Assembly: GCA_905373295.1 (NCBI GenBank)
Contig: CAJPSJ010000011.1
Span: 1-15,506, forward strand
Length of the DNA stretch: 15,506 nt
From: an uncultured Campylobacter sp.
GTDB lineage: Bacteria > Campylobacterota > Campylobacteria > Campylobacterales > Campylobacteraceae
Direction: 5' to 3'
The position numbers were made by a program, and so were the translations under genes. Positions 7,869 through 14,671 of this stretch are shown here, piece after piece (positions within the stretch are counted from its first letter, which is position 1; the number at the start of each line of letters is the position of its first letter). Under the pieces are notes generated by a model. The model searched no databases, was not told where the DNA came from, and saw nothing but the letters and a program-made list of their open reading frames with translations.

Positions 7869-8081
7869 CCGGAGTTTGCGTGGCACAATAGATACGAGGC
7901 GCTCTCGTACCATACTACCTCAAGGCATGTGCAACAAAATGTTTTTACGCGTGCCATAAAGCAAGCCCCTAGCCCGCCCTCGTCTAAAACGATCTTACTT
8001 ACAATCCGTCCAATGCGCGTGCAGCTGCGGCACGGGGCAAAATTTCATCCAAACAAGGATAAATTTATGAAAAAAGATTAA
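7869..8081 (+). other. Open frame of 70 codons in the oxidoreductase-bcp gap, doubtful
   Basis: The plus strand is open for 70 codons between stops at 7866 and 8079, but without a start that has a ribosome binding site; the first candidates are a GTG at 7929 and an ATG further in. The product would be rich in Arg, His and Gln and matches nothing I recognise. The last codons coincide with a tiny ATG-AAA-AAA-GAT-TAA frame (8067-8081) behind an AAGGAT. It is either a decayed gene end or chance. Otherwise the gap 7768-8134 holds only the bcp leader and presumably two divergent promoters. Confidence 0.2.
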
Positions 8082-8095
8082 AATTTAGTCGCAAC

Positions 8096-8112
8096 TCGGG
8101 CTAGGAGCCCGA
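8096..8112 (+). promoter_or_regulatory. Compact GC hairpin in the bcp leader
   Basis: TCGGGCT-AGG-AGCCCGA is a perfect 7-bp stem with a 3-base loop, ending 23 bases before the bcp ATG and just upstream of its AAAAAAGGA ribosome binding site. A possible -10 box (TAAAAT, 8079-8084) would put the hairpin at the 5' end of the transcript, where it could protect the mRNA. It has no T-run on either strand to make it a terminator. Confidence 0.4.
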
Positions 8113-8134
8113 AAATTTCAAAAAAGGATACGAT

Positions 8135-8662
8135 ATGCAGAGAAAAACACAGATCGAAGACGAGTTCAGCACAGAGGATCGCGAGCGTAAAATCACGCTG
8201 CAAGCAGGAGATGCGGCGCCCGAGTTTAGCTTGCAAAATGCCGACGGCGCGAGCGTCGCGCTAAAGGACTTCGCGGGCAAGCGGGTCGCGTTGTATTTTT
8301 ACCCCAAGGATAACACCCCCGGCTGCACGACCGAAGCGTGCGAATTTAGCGCCGCATACGATGATTTCATCGCCGCAGACTGCGTGATCGTAGGCATCAG
8401 CCCCGACAGCGCCAAATCCCACGCAGGCTTCATCGCCAAGCAGAGCCTAAAGCACATCCTGCTGAGCGATCCGCAGCACGAGGTAGCCAAGCTATACGGC
8501 GCGTGGCAGGTGCGCAAAAACTACGGGCGCGAGTATCTGGGCATCGTGCGCTCGACCTTTCTAATCGGTGCGGACGGCAAAATTTTAAAGGTCTATAAAA
8601 GCGTCAAGGCAAAGGATCACGCCGCAAAGGTGCTCGCGGATCTACTGGCTGCGGGAAAATAA
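8135..8662 (+). CDS. bcp: Bcp/PrxQ-type thiol peroxidase (peroxiredoxin)
   Basis: Bcp reduces hydrogen peroxide and organic hydroperoxides using thioredoxin, in the cytoplasm. After residue 20 the protein follows the family closely: AGDAAPEFSLQNADG, then LYFYPKDNTPGCTTEACEF at residues 53-71. That block holds the peroxidatic Cys64 and the Cys69 that resolves it, the C-x4-C spacing of E. coli Bcp. VVGISPDS-type and KNYGREYLGIVRSTFLIG segments come later. At 175 residues it is about 20 longer than usual because of a charged N-terminal extension (residues 1-19, rich in Glu, Arg and Lys). No other start is available, and AAAAAAGGA lies six bases before this ATG, so I keep it. It is flanked by two flavodoxin-fold oxidoreductase genes, which suggests a small redox-stress cluster. 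Confidence 0.93.
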   Translation: MQRKTQIEDEFSTEDRERKITLQAGDAAPEFSLQNADGASVALKDFAGKRVALYFYPKDNTPGCTTEACEFSAAYDDFIAADCVIVGISPDSAKSHAGFIAKQSLKHILLSDPQHEVAKLYGAWQVRKNYGREYLGIVRSTFLIGADGKILKVYKSVKAKDHAAKVLADLLAAGK

Positions 8663-8720
8663 AGCGCTAGGCGGCGTTTTGAAGCGCGGCTCTGGCGCAT
8701 TTAGCACTAAGCTTTAATTA

Positions 8721-8846
8721 TGAAATTTATGCACTGAAATTTGCTACGAAATTTCGGCGTTAAATTTAAGCGCTGAAGCTTCGGCATTAAAATTTAGTCT
8801 TGAAATTTTGCCCTAGAATTCTGCCGCTCATTTGAAAATGAAATTT
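8721..8846. repeat. Degenerate tandem array, 13-14 nt period, AAATTT core
   Basis: Units of the form T(G/A)AAATTT plus 5-6 variable bases begin at 8721, 8735, 8747, 8760, 8774, 8787, 8801 and 8814, at steps of 14, 12, 13, 14, 13, 14 and 13 bases. Two units are degenerate (TGAAGCTT, TAGAATTC) but keep a palindromic hexamer. A ninth copy, TGAAATTT at 8839, follows one skipped period. The array fills most of the 255-base gap between bcp and the next gene and contains no ORF. Confidence 0.5.
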
Positions 8847-8917
8847 CAAAGCGGAGCTGCAAGCGCGATTTTAACGGCAAATTTTATCGCCCCAAAATAA
8901 AATTTTAAAGGAGAAAT

Positions 8918-9491
8918 ATGAAAAAATTTAATCATTCTAGCTCATCCCGACATCGAAAATTCGCTCATAAACAAGCGGTTTTTTAAAGAGGCTGCCGCAC
9001 AAAATTTCGCCGTGCGCGACCTGGCGTGCGAGTATCCTAGCGGCGAGATAGACGGCGAGCGCGAGCGCGCGATAATCAAAGCTCATGACGCACTGGTGCT
9101 GCAATTTCCGCTGCATAATTTCTCCTCGCCCGCGATTTTAAAAAGCTGGATCGATGCGACGATGACGTATGGATTTGCCTACGGGCGCACGAGCGAGGGC
9201 ATGCCCGGACGCGCCGTAGCGCTGGCGGTGAGCGCGGGCATCAAGCGCGCCGACTACGCGCCTAGCGGGCGGTATCATTTCACGATGGAGCAGATTTTAG
9301 CGCCGTTTGAGCTCGCATTCCGCTACTATTTTCACGCCGACTGGCGCGGATTTTTCGCGTTTTACGGCGCTGAGGAGACGCCGGGCGTGGATTATCAAAG
9401 CAGCACCGAACAGATAGAAAAAGGCGCGGCGGAGTACGCGGAATTTTTAAGAAATTTAGGCGCAAAGAGCGGCGCGGGTAAAAAATTTTAA
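8918..9491 (+). pseudogene. Flavodoxin-fold NAD(P)H oxidoreductase with a +1 frameshift at the start
   Basis: The ATG at 8918 has an ideal ribosome binding site (AAAGGAG), but its frame stops after 22 codons. The neighbouring frame, open from 8922 to the TAA at 9489-9491, encodes a clear Flavodoxin_2 protein from its very first codons (NLIILAHPDIENSLINKRFF). Its active-site segment is LQFPLHNFSSPAILKSWID, followed by TYGFAYGRTSEGMPGR and a family-like C-terminus. Dropping one A from the run of six at 8921-8926 joins the ATG to this frame as M-K-N-L-I-I-L-A-H-P and gives 190 residues, normal for the KefF/YwrO-like family. So the gene is intact except for one extra base. It could be an inactivating mutation, slippage-mediated on/off switching, or a sequencing error. 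It follows bcp; a terminator lies 23 bases downstream. Confidence 0.8.
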
Positions 9492-9514
9492 GTTAAAATC
9501 AAGCTAGGTTTTGG

Positions 9515-9540
9515 GCCAAATTTTAAATTTAGGCTTTTTT
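9515..9540 (+). terminator. Rho-independent terminator after the frameshifted oxidoreductase
   Basis: GCC (9515-9517) through GGC (9532-9534) folds into a hairpin of three GC pairs, one A-A mismatch and an AAATTT/AAATTT stem. It is followed at once by six T residues (9535-9540), the classic layout of an intrinsic terminator on the plus strand. Confidence 0.6.
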
Positions 9541-9791
9541 GGGGCACACATTGCGCCTTTAGAATAAAGAAAGCTGCGATGAAATTTTAAACGAAGCGGT
9601 TAAAATTTAGCCCATCCCGCTTGCCGCAGGAATAAAATTTTGCCAAAAAATACAGCCTATTTTGCGGCTCATATAAATCATCGAAATATAAAATTTGCTG
9701 CGGCCTAGCGCGGCAGACTGCAAAAATTCGCGGTCGCGCCGTCTGAAAAGAGCATTAAAGACGCGATAATGGATGAGCCGTGAAGCACGGG

Positions 9792-9821
9792 GCGCGGCAA
9801 AATTTTACAGCGCGCTTTTTT
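9792..9821 (+). terminator. Short GC hairpin with T6 tail
   Basis: GCGCG (9792-9796) pairs with CGCGC (9811-9815), followed by TTTTTT (9816-9821). The stem is only 5 bp, but the T-run is clean. No intact plus-strand gene lies just upstream, so it may be a leftover of a lost gene; only a 24-codon coding-like scrap (9709-9783) precedes it. Confidence 0.35.
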
Positions 9822-9856
9822 GAGCTCATCAAGATGTGCATTCAACAGAGCAAAGC

Positions 9857-9973
9857 AAAATTTCATAGCTGCGCGGCATTCCGCTTAGTAAAATAAAATT
9901 TCGCGTTACTAAGCAAAATTCCATCCGCTAAATAAAATTCCGCCGAGCAGAGTAAAATTTCGCGGCGGAATGA
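9857..9973. repeat. Degenerate tandem array, about 19.5 nt period
   Basis: Six units built on AAAATT(T/C)C followed by a GC-rich half begin at 9857, 9875, 9895, 9915, 9934 and 9954, at steps of 18, 20, 20, 19 and 20 bases; the second has lost the leading A-run. Neighbouring units form two perfect 9-bp inverted repeats: GCTTAGTAA/TTACTAAGC (9883-9891 with 9906-9914) and ATTCCGCCG/CGGCGGAAT (9937-9945 with 9963-9971). Together with the debris from 9541 to 9856 it makes up the 532-base gap before pepT; no ORF is seen in it. Confidence 0.5.
9929..9971 (-). terminator. Probable terminator of the minus-strand peptidase operon
   Basis: Read on the minus strand, ATTCCGCCG (9971-9963) pairs perfectly with CGGCGGAAT (9945-9937) around a 17-base loop, and the next bases are TTTATTTAG. 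A 9-bp GC-rich stem followed by a T-rich tail, 53 bases after the pepT stop, fits an intrinsic terminator for the five-gene operon. Confidence 0.55.
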
Positions 9974-10023
9974 ATAAGCTAAATTTAAAATCAAATCTAC
10001 GCGCGGAGTAGAAAGCGCCCGAG

Positions 10024-11256
10024 CTAGGCTCGCGCCGCCGCCAGCGTTATAATCCGCTTAACCACTTCGCTCGCCGCTCTTAAAGAGCCTACGGGCAGAT
10101 ACTCGTAGATCGAGTGGAAATTGTGCCCGCCGGTAAAGAGGTTCGGGCACGGCAGTCCCTTCGCGGAGATAACGGCACCGTCGTAGCCGCCTCGCATAGG
10201 CTTGATCTTAGGCTCGATATTTAGGCTTTTAAAGGCCTGCTTCGCAAAGCGAATTGCCGGCGCGTCGTCGTTTTTCAAAAAGTTATAGACGTTTTTATAG
10301 CGGTCGTTTAGCGAAATTTCGATCCGATCGCCCCAGATCGCGCGAAGCCCGTCCGCAGTTTTTTGCAAAAATTCCATGCGCTGCTCGTATCTTTTCTCGT
10401 CAAATTCCCTCACGTCGATCTTTAGGACGGTCTTTGCGCTATTGCCACTAAGCTCCTTGACCCAAAAATAGCCCTCCTTGCCCTCTGTGTATTCGGGCGC
10501 CTCGCCTGCGGGCAGCAGCGAGATAAACTTATGCGCCAAAAGCAAGGAATTTACGAGCTTGCCCTTGGCGTTCATCGGATGAGCGGACTGGCCTTTGAAG
10601 GTAACGACGCAATCGCCCGCGTTCCAATTCTCGTAGATAAACTCGCCGATGCCGCAGCAATCAAGGCGGTAGCCGAAGTCTGCGCCTATCTCGCTTACAT
10701 CCAGCGCTTTTGCGCCTAGCAAACCCTGCTCCTCGTCCGGCACGAAGCAAGCGATTATCTCGCCGTGTTTGATCTGCGGATTTTGGACGAAAAATTCCAG
10801 CGCATTTACGATTGCGGCGATCGCCGCCTTATCGTCGGCGCCTAGCAAGCTGGTGCCGTCCGTTACGATAATCTCGCCCCCTTTATAATCTTGCAGCTCC
10901 TCATTTTCGCTCTCTTTAAGATAGATCTCTAGCTCTTTATTTAGGCAGATATCGCCGCCTTCGTATCTTACGATCTGAGCTTTAGTATCATTCGTCTGCT
11001 CGGCGCTGGTATCAAGGTGAGCAAAAAATGCTATGCTCGCAGCGGGTGCGTCTAAATTTGAGGGAATTTTAGCGATCAAAATCGACTTCTCGCTAAGGCT
11101 GATATTTTTTATGCCTAGGGCTTCGAGCTCGCTTTTTATGAGGCCTGCGAGCTCTAGCTCCTTAGGGTTTGAAGGCATTATGCCCGCAGCGCCCGCGGCT
11201 CTATTTGTAGTGGTGTTGATCTTGGTGTAGTTTAAAAACCTCTGCACGATATCCAT
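10024..11256 (-). CDS. pepT: Peptidase T (aminotripeptidase)
   Basis: PepT is a cytoplasmic two-zinc M20B peptidase that removes the N-terminal residue of tripeptides. All expected metal and catalytic positions are visible in the 410-residue protein: FFAHLDTS (His80, Asp82), TSLLGADDKA (Asp141/142), VPDEEQG (catalytic Glu175, metal Glu176), YRLDCCGIGE (Asp199) and GGHNFHSIYE near the end (His381). The middle block (GQSAHPMNAKGKLVNSL) is the dimerisation-domain pattern, and IKPMRGGYDGA and GLPCPNLFTGG are near-identical to E. coli PepT. Length matches the family. It is the last gene of the operon; its AAAGGAG ribosome binding site overlaps the dcuC-like stop codon region (12-base gap), so translation is probably coupled. 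Confidence 0.96.
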   Translation of the reverse strand: MDIVQRFLNYTKINTTTNRAAGAAGIMPSNPKELELAGLIKSELEALGIKNISLSEKSILIAKIPSNLDAPAASIAFFAHLDTSAEQTNDTKAQIVRYEGGDICLNKELEIYLKESENEELQDYKGGEIIVTDGTSLLGADDKAAIAAIVNALEFFVQNPQIKHGEIIACFVPDEEQGLLGAKALDVSEIGADFGYRLDCCGIGEFIYENWNAGDCVVTFKGQSAHPMNAKGKLVNSLLLAHKFISLLPAGEAPEYTEGKEGYFWVKELSGNSAKTVLKIDVREFDEKRYEQRMEFLQKTADGLRAIWGDRIEISLNDRYKNVYNFLKNDDAPAIRFAKQAFKSLNIEPKIKPMRGGYDGAVISAKGLPCPNLFTGGHNFHSIYEYLPVGSLRAASEVVKRIITLAAARA

Positions 11257-11268
11257 ATTAAGCTCCTT

Positions 11269-12624
11269 TTACAGAATGAAAAATGCGATGACGCAGACGG
11301 ATAGAAACATCCCTAGAGCCGTTCTTTTAGCGATCTGAATAGGGCTTACCATCGCAAGTCCCGCGCAAACGATGCAAGCGCCTGCGATCGGCGATGCGCT
11401 CCTGCCTAGCGCGCCGCTTATCGCAACCGCCATACCGAGCTTATCTTGCTCAAAACCCAGCGCGTCGGCGTGCACGGTCACCGCGGTATTAAACGCCATC
11501 GACGCCGCATCTCCAGAGCCCGTTACGACGCCCATAAAAAACGGCACGAAGGTTCCGCCGAATTTTACGTAGCCCTGCTCGCCCTTCAGCCACTCGATTA
11601 CAAAATCGATCGCCCCGCACGCGCTAAGACCCGCGACGAAGACGCCCGCTGCGATGATGATACCCATGATATCGGCATACGCGCTACCCATACCTTTGAA
11701 AAATTCCTTCGTGATCTTTTGAGGGTTGGTCATAGTAATGACGATGGTGACGATAGCGCCCAGTAGCATCGCCTCCGCAACGCCCATCTTGGTCCATTTA
11801 AGAAAGGAGATCGTGTTGAGCTTGGACGTACCGCCGATGATTAAAATCACCAAAGGCACTAGCGGCATAAGCGCGTACAAGACGTTTATTTTTTGAGGCT
11901 GCGCATCTAAATTTGAACCGGCGGCGGATACGGCAGAGCTTGCGCCGTCTGCACCTGCTGAATTTTCTCTTTGCGCTAGATAATTCACCCCCTTGGTGTA
12001 GTCTTTGCAAACTATCGCCGTTATGCTAATTACGATCAAAACTACGATCAAAGCGGTAATCGCGCTGGAAAACTGCACCCCGATAACGTCTTGAACCGTG
12101 TAGGAGGGGTTGTGCGCCTTTACCATATCGGCTACGAATACGTTGTGCGCCGAGCCCGGGCTCAAAACGCCGCCGAAAGTGCCCGCAAATACCGCAGCTC
12201 CCGCCATTTCCGGCTTAACGCCTGCAGCCATCATCACGGGGATCAGCGTAGCGCCGACCGCAGCCGAGCAGCCCGCAGCAGAGGGGATAGCGATATTGAT
12301 AAAATATGTAAGCGCCACGACGATAGGGATCAATAAAAATCCGATATTGCCGAGGGGTCTAGTGAGTAAATTTACAAGGGCGCGGTCGCAGCCGGTAAAT
12401 TTCATCACGAAGGCAAAACCCATACTGGCGCATATCGCTTTAATAAGCCCCGCCTTAGTCATATACGAGGTAAAGGCGCCCAGCCCGTCCAGCGGCTTTA
12501 GACAAAGTACGCACAGCACCAAACCCACGCCGATAAGCACGGTTTTAGTATCCTTCTTCATGATCAGTAAAGCGACGACTGCGACGATGCCCGCAAGCGC
12601 CAAAAGTAACCTAAACGTCTGCAC
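11269..12624 (-). CDS. dcuC: DcuC-family anaerobic C4-dicarboxylate transporter
   Basis: This 451-residue inner-membrane protein is hydrophobic throughout, with about ten to twelve predicted membrane segments starting at residue 5. It carries DcuC-family blocks: SAAGCSAAVGATLIPVMMAAGV, TFGGVLSPGSAHNVFVADM (residues about 148-166) and GALGRSASPIAGACIVCAGLA near the C-terminus. A hydrophilic Ala/Ser-rich loop (residues about 218-244) splits the two halves. Characterised members move succinate, fumarate, malate or aspartate across the membrane under anaerobic conditions. Neighbouring peptidase and amidohydrolase genes leave open that this carrier moves a related substrate such as aspartate or an N-blocked amino acid. 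The start is GTG at 12622-12624, placed five bases after AAAGGAG; no better ATG exists. Family call firm, substrate inferred. Confidence 0.88.
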   Translation of the reverse strand: MQTFRLLLALAGIVAVVALLIMKKDTKTVLIGVGLVLCVLCLKPLDGLGAFTSYMTKAGLIKAICASMGFAFVMKFTGCDRALVNLLTRPLGNIGFLLIPIVVALTYFINIAIPSAAGCSAAVGATLIPVMMAAGVKPEMAGAAVFAGTFGGVLSPGSAHNVFVADMVKAHNPSYTVQDVIGVQFSSAITALIVVLIVISITAIVCKDYTKGVNYLAQRENSAGADGASSAVSAAGSNLDAQPQKINVLYALMPLVPLVILIIGGTSKLNTISFLKWTKMGVAEAMLLGAIVTIVITMTNPQKITKEFFKGMGSAYADIMGIIIAAGVFVAGLSACGAIDFVIEWLKGEQGYVKFGGTFVPFFMGVVTGSGDAASMAFNTAVTVHADALGFEQDKLGMAVAISGALGRSASPIAGACIVCAGLAMVSPIQIAKRTALGMFLSVCVIAFFIL

Positions 12625-12635
12625 GATAACTCCTT

Positions 12636-13334
12636 TTAAATTTTAAATTTACTTCCCACGGCGATGCGCGAGATCTCTTTTTTATACTCGAATTTCAGCA
12701 CGTCCGCATGCCCCATCACCTCGCACTCGTTTCCGTTTATCAAAAACGCGCTACCCTCGGGCATAGCATAGACGCTGTCGTTTTGATTGACGATCAAAAA
12801 CTCCTCCAGCCGCTCCTCCCTGCTCTCGCCGTTGTGGTTTGAAATTTTGCCGCTTATGAAGTGCGGATTGATCTGATACGGAAAGATCCCAAGAGCCACC
12901 GGCGAGGGCGGAAAGACGATCGGCATGTCGTTGGTAGTCATCATCGTCTTGCCTGCGACGTTTGCGCCGGCAGACCAGCCGAAATACGGCGTGCCGCTAT
13001 CCACGGCGTCTTTGATCGCGCCCAAGAGATCAAATTTATAAAGCTCATTTAGCAGCACGAAGGTATTGCCGCCGCCGATGCAGATCGATTTGGCGTTTTT
13101 AACGGCGGCTTTCATATCGGAAAAGTGGTGAATCGATCTGATATTGTTGCTCTCCAAGCAGTCTGCGACCTTCTGCTCGTATTGCTCGCTTGTGCGCCTA
13201 ACGCCAGCAAACGGAATGAATAAAATTTCATCCTCCCAAAGACCCCCTAAAAATTCCTTGATCCACCTCTTGCAGTGGTTTAGATAGCCGCTGTCTTTGT
13301 AACTGGAAGCGCTTAGAAGTAGTGCTCTTTTCAT
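12636..13334 (-). CDS. pepE: Dipeptidase E (alpha-aspartyl dipeptidase, family S51)
   Basis: PepE is a cytoplasmic serine peptidase that cleaves Asp-X dipeptides and frees aspartate. The 232-residue protein contains the nucleophile elbow GWSAGAN with Ser121. TTNDMPIVFPPSP with Asp136 and INPHF with His158 complete the catalytic triad, each offset by one from the Salmonella Ser120-Asp135-His157. ICIGGGNTFVLLNEL (residues 84-98) and NHNGESREERLEEFL (residues 166-180) are further family blocks. Length is normal. The ATG follows AAGGAAGG in a 10-base gap after the AbgA-like gene, and the stop lies 11 bases before the transporter start. The family also includes cyanophycinase, but size and motifs fit PepE best. 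Confidence 0.95.
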   Translation of the reverse strand: MKRALLLSASSYKDSGYLNHCKRWIKEFLGGLWEDEILFIPFAGVRRTSEQYEQKVADCLESNNIRSIHHFSDMKAAVKNAKSICIGGGNTFVLLNELYKFDLLGAIKDAVDSGTPYFGWSAGANVAGKTMMTTNDMPIVFPPSPVALGIFPYQINPHFISGKISNHNGESREERLEEFLIVNQNDSVYAMPEGSAFLINGNECEVMGHADVLKFEYKKEISRIAVGSKFKI

Positions 13335-13344
13335 GCCGCCTTCC

Positions 13345-14661
13345 TTAAGCTTTGCCGTTTAGCTTATACGCGCAGCGCAGATACACGTCCACCCCAGCAA
13401 GCAGCGAGTCCTCGTCGAAGTCAAATTTGGCGTTGTGATGCCCCGCCGCAAGCGTCGTGCCGATCATCAGATATCCGCTCTTGCCGCCCGCATCTTGTAC
13501 CGAGCGCATAAAATGCGCGAAGTCCTCGCACGCGCCGAAATTTAGCTCCCTTACGATTTTATCATCGTCGATAAACGGCGATGCCTTCGCCGCATCTTCG
13601 TAAAGCTGCGTGGTAGCCTCGTCGCTATCACCGCCTGCGGTACCGCCCGTGACCTGCACGTCGTAGCTGACGCCGTAAATTTTAGAAACGCCCTCCACTA
13701 TGTCCATGCATTTGGCCTTCATAAACTCATTCAGCTCCGTGCTCTCGCCGCGCGTCTCGCACGCAAGATAGCCGTTAGGCGCGATGACGTTGCGTCCTTC
13801 ACCCGCGCGCAGCACGCCGACGTTGATACGCGTGACGCCGTCTGCATGCCTCGTGATGCCGTGTATATCAAGCGCCATCTCGGCTGCGGCGAGCAGGGCG
13901 TTGGCTCCGTTTTGCGGCGCGCCCGCTGCGTGAGCGGACTTGCCTTGTAAATTTACGTCAAATTTAGTAGTCGCAAGCAGCTTTTTGGTGCCGCAGATGA
14001 TGCCTCTCATAGTGGTCGCCTGAAAGCCGATATGACCGCCCAGTAAGTAATCCACGCCCTTGGTAACGCCCGCAGCTTCCATACCTACGGCGCCTCTAGT
14101 ACCCTCCTCGGCGGTTTGAAAGATAAATCTAAATTTACCGCTAAAATCATCTAGACTCTGCGCGATCAGCTTCGCTAGAGCAAGCCCCATCGTGATATGC
14201 CCGTCGTGCCCGCACGCGTGCGTGATGCCGCTGATGTCGGAGCGAAAGCCCTCCTTAAAAGGGCGGTGATCCGCGTCCATGCTCTCGGTCACGTCCACGC
14301 CGTCTATGTCAAATCTAAAAGCGACCGTCTTGCCCACGCGCCCCGTGTCTATTTCGGCCACGAGACCCGTTAGCCCATCCTCCATCGCATCAAGAAATTT
14401 TATCTGATCTGCGTTTAGCAGCTCTTTGGCGCGCTGTTTCGCCTTCTCGCAGGCATCCTTGCTACCTACGCCCTGCCTTGCCTCAGCCTTTACAACCTCG
14501 CGACCGAGCTTTATCTCATAGCCCAAGCGCTGCATACGATCTGCGATAACCGCGGTCGTAAAAAAGGTAAACCAGCCCGTTTCGGGATGCGAGTGGAAAA
14601 ACCTGCGATCCCCGATCATCTCGCCTTTGAGCGCCTCTACTTTTTGTGCGATAGCATCCAT
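13345..14661 (-). CDS. M20D amidohydrolase, AbgA-like (p-aminobenzoyl-glutamate hydrolase type)
   Basis: The 438-residue cytoplasmic protein follows E. coli AbgA nearly end to end: a FHSHPETGW-type start, LGYEIKLGREVV, MDADHRPFKEGFRSDISGI, ATTKFDVNLQGKSAHAAG, GVLRAGEGRNVI, and AAGHHNAKFDFDED near the C-terminus. M20D metal ligands are in place: Cys150 and His152 in HACGHDGH, Glu186 (with catalytic Glu185) in TAEEGTRGA, His210 in GGHIG, and His408 or His409. Such enzymes hydrolyse amides of amino acids: p-aminobenzoyl-glutamate (AbgAB), N-acyl amino acids, hippurate or IAA conjugates. There is no abgB or abgT neighbour, so folate-breakdown scavenging is not assured and the true substrate may be another N-acyl amino acid. 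AAAGGAG lies directly before the ATG, in a 10-base gap after the upstream amidohydrolase. Confidence 0.9.
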   Translation of the reverse strand: MDAIAQKVEALKGEMIGDRRFFHSHPETGWFTFFTTAVIADRMQRLGYEIKLGREVVKAEARQGVGSKDACEKAKQRAKELLNADQIKFLDAMEDGLTGLVAEIDTGRVGKTVAFRFDIDGVDVTESMDADHRPFKEGFRSDISGITHACGHDGHITMGLALAKLIAQSLDDFSGKFRFIFQTAEEGTRGAVGMEAAGVTKGVDYLLGGHIGFQATTMRGIICGTKKLLATTKFDVNLQGKSAHAAGAPQNGANALLAAAEMALDIHGITRHADGVTRINVGVLRAGEGRNVIAPNGYLACETRGESTELNEFMKAKCMDIVEGVSKIYGVSYDVQVTGGTAGGDSDEATTQLYEDAAKASPFIDDDKIVRELNFGACEDFAHFMRSVQDAGGKSGYLMIGTTLAAGHHNAKFDFDEDSLLAGVDVYLRCAYKLNGKA

Positions 14662-14671
14662 CTTCTCTCCT

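Noticed and set aside
7988..8052. Minus-strand patch beginning CPVPQLHAHW, reminiscent of the HxlR regulator N-terminus that often sits beside such oxidoreductases
   Set aside because: Only the CPV and a Trp fit; the GGKW core is absent and a stop follows at once, so the resemblance is probably chance.
8067..8081. Four-codon ORF (Met-Lys-Lys-Asp) with AAGGAT upstream, as a leader peptide
   Set aside because: Too short to assess and no regulatory amino-acid run; it coincides with the end of a longer open frame.
9012..9491. GTG start for the second oxidoreductase
   Set aside because: It would remove the N-terminal flavin-binding strand (LIILAHPD) that is encoded in the same frame upstream, and no ribosome binding site precedes it; the real start is the ATG at 8918 with a frameshift.
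9709..9783. Plus-strand scrap KFAVAPSEKSIKDAIMDEP resembling the start of CBS or sugar-nucleotidyltransferase proteins
   Set aside because: Only 24 codons, no start, no continuation in any frame.
8721..9973. CRISPR array
   Set aside because: Periods of 13-20 nt and variable units do not fit repeat-spacer architecture, and no cas genes are present.
12110..12646. 178-codon plus-strand open frame
   Set aside because: Antisense to the well-supported DcuC-family transporter gene; Pro/Ala/Thr-rich shadow with no family match.
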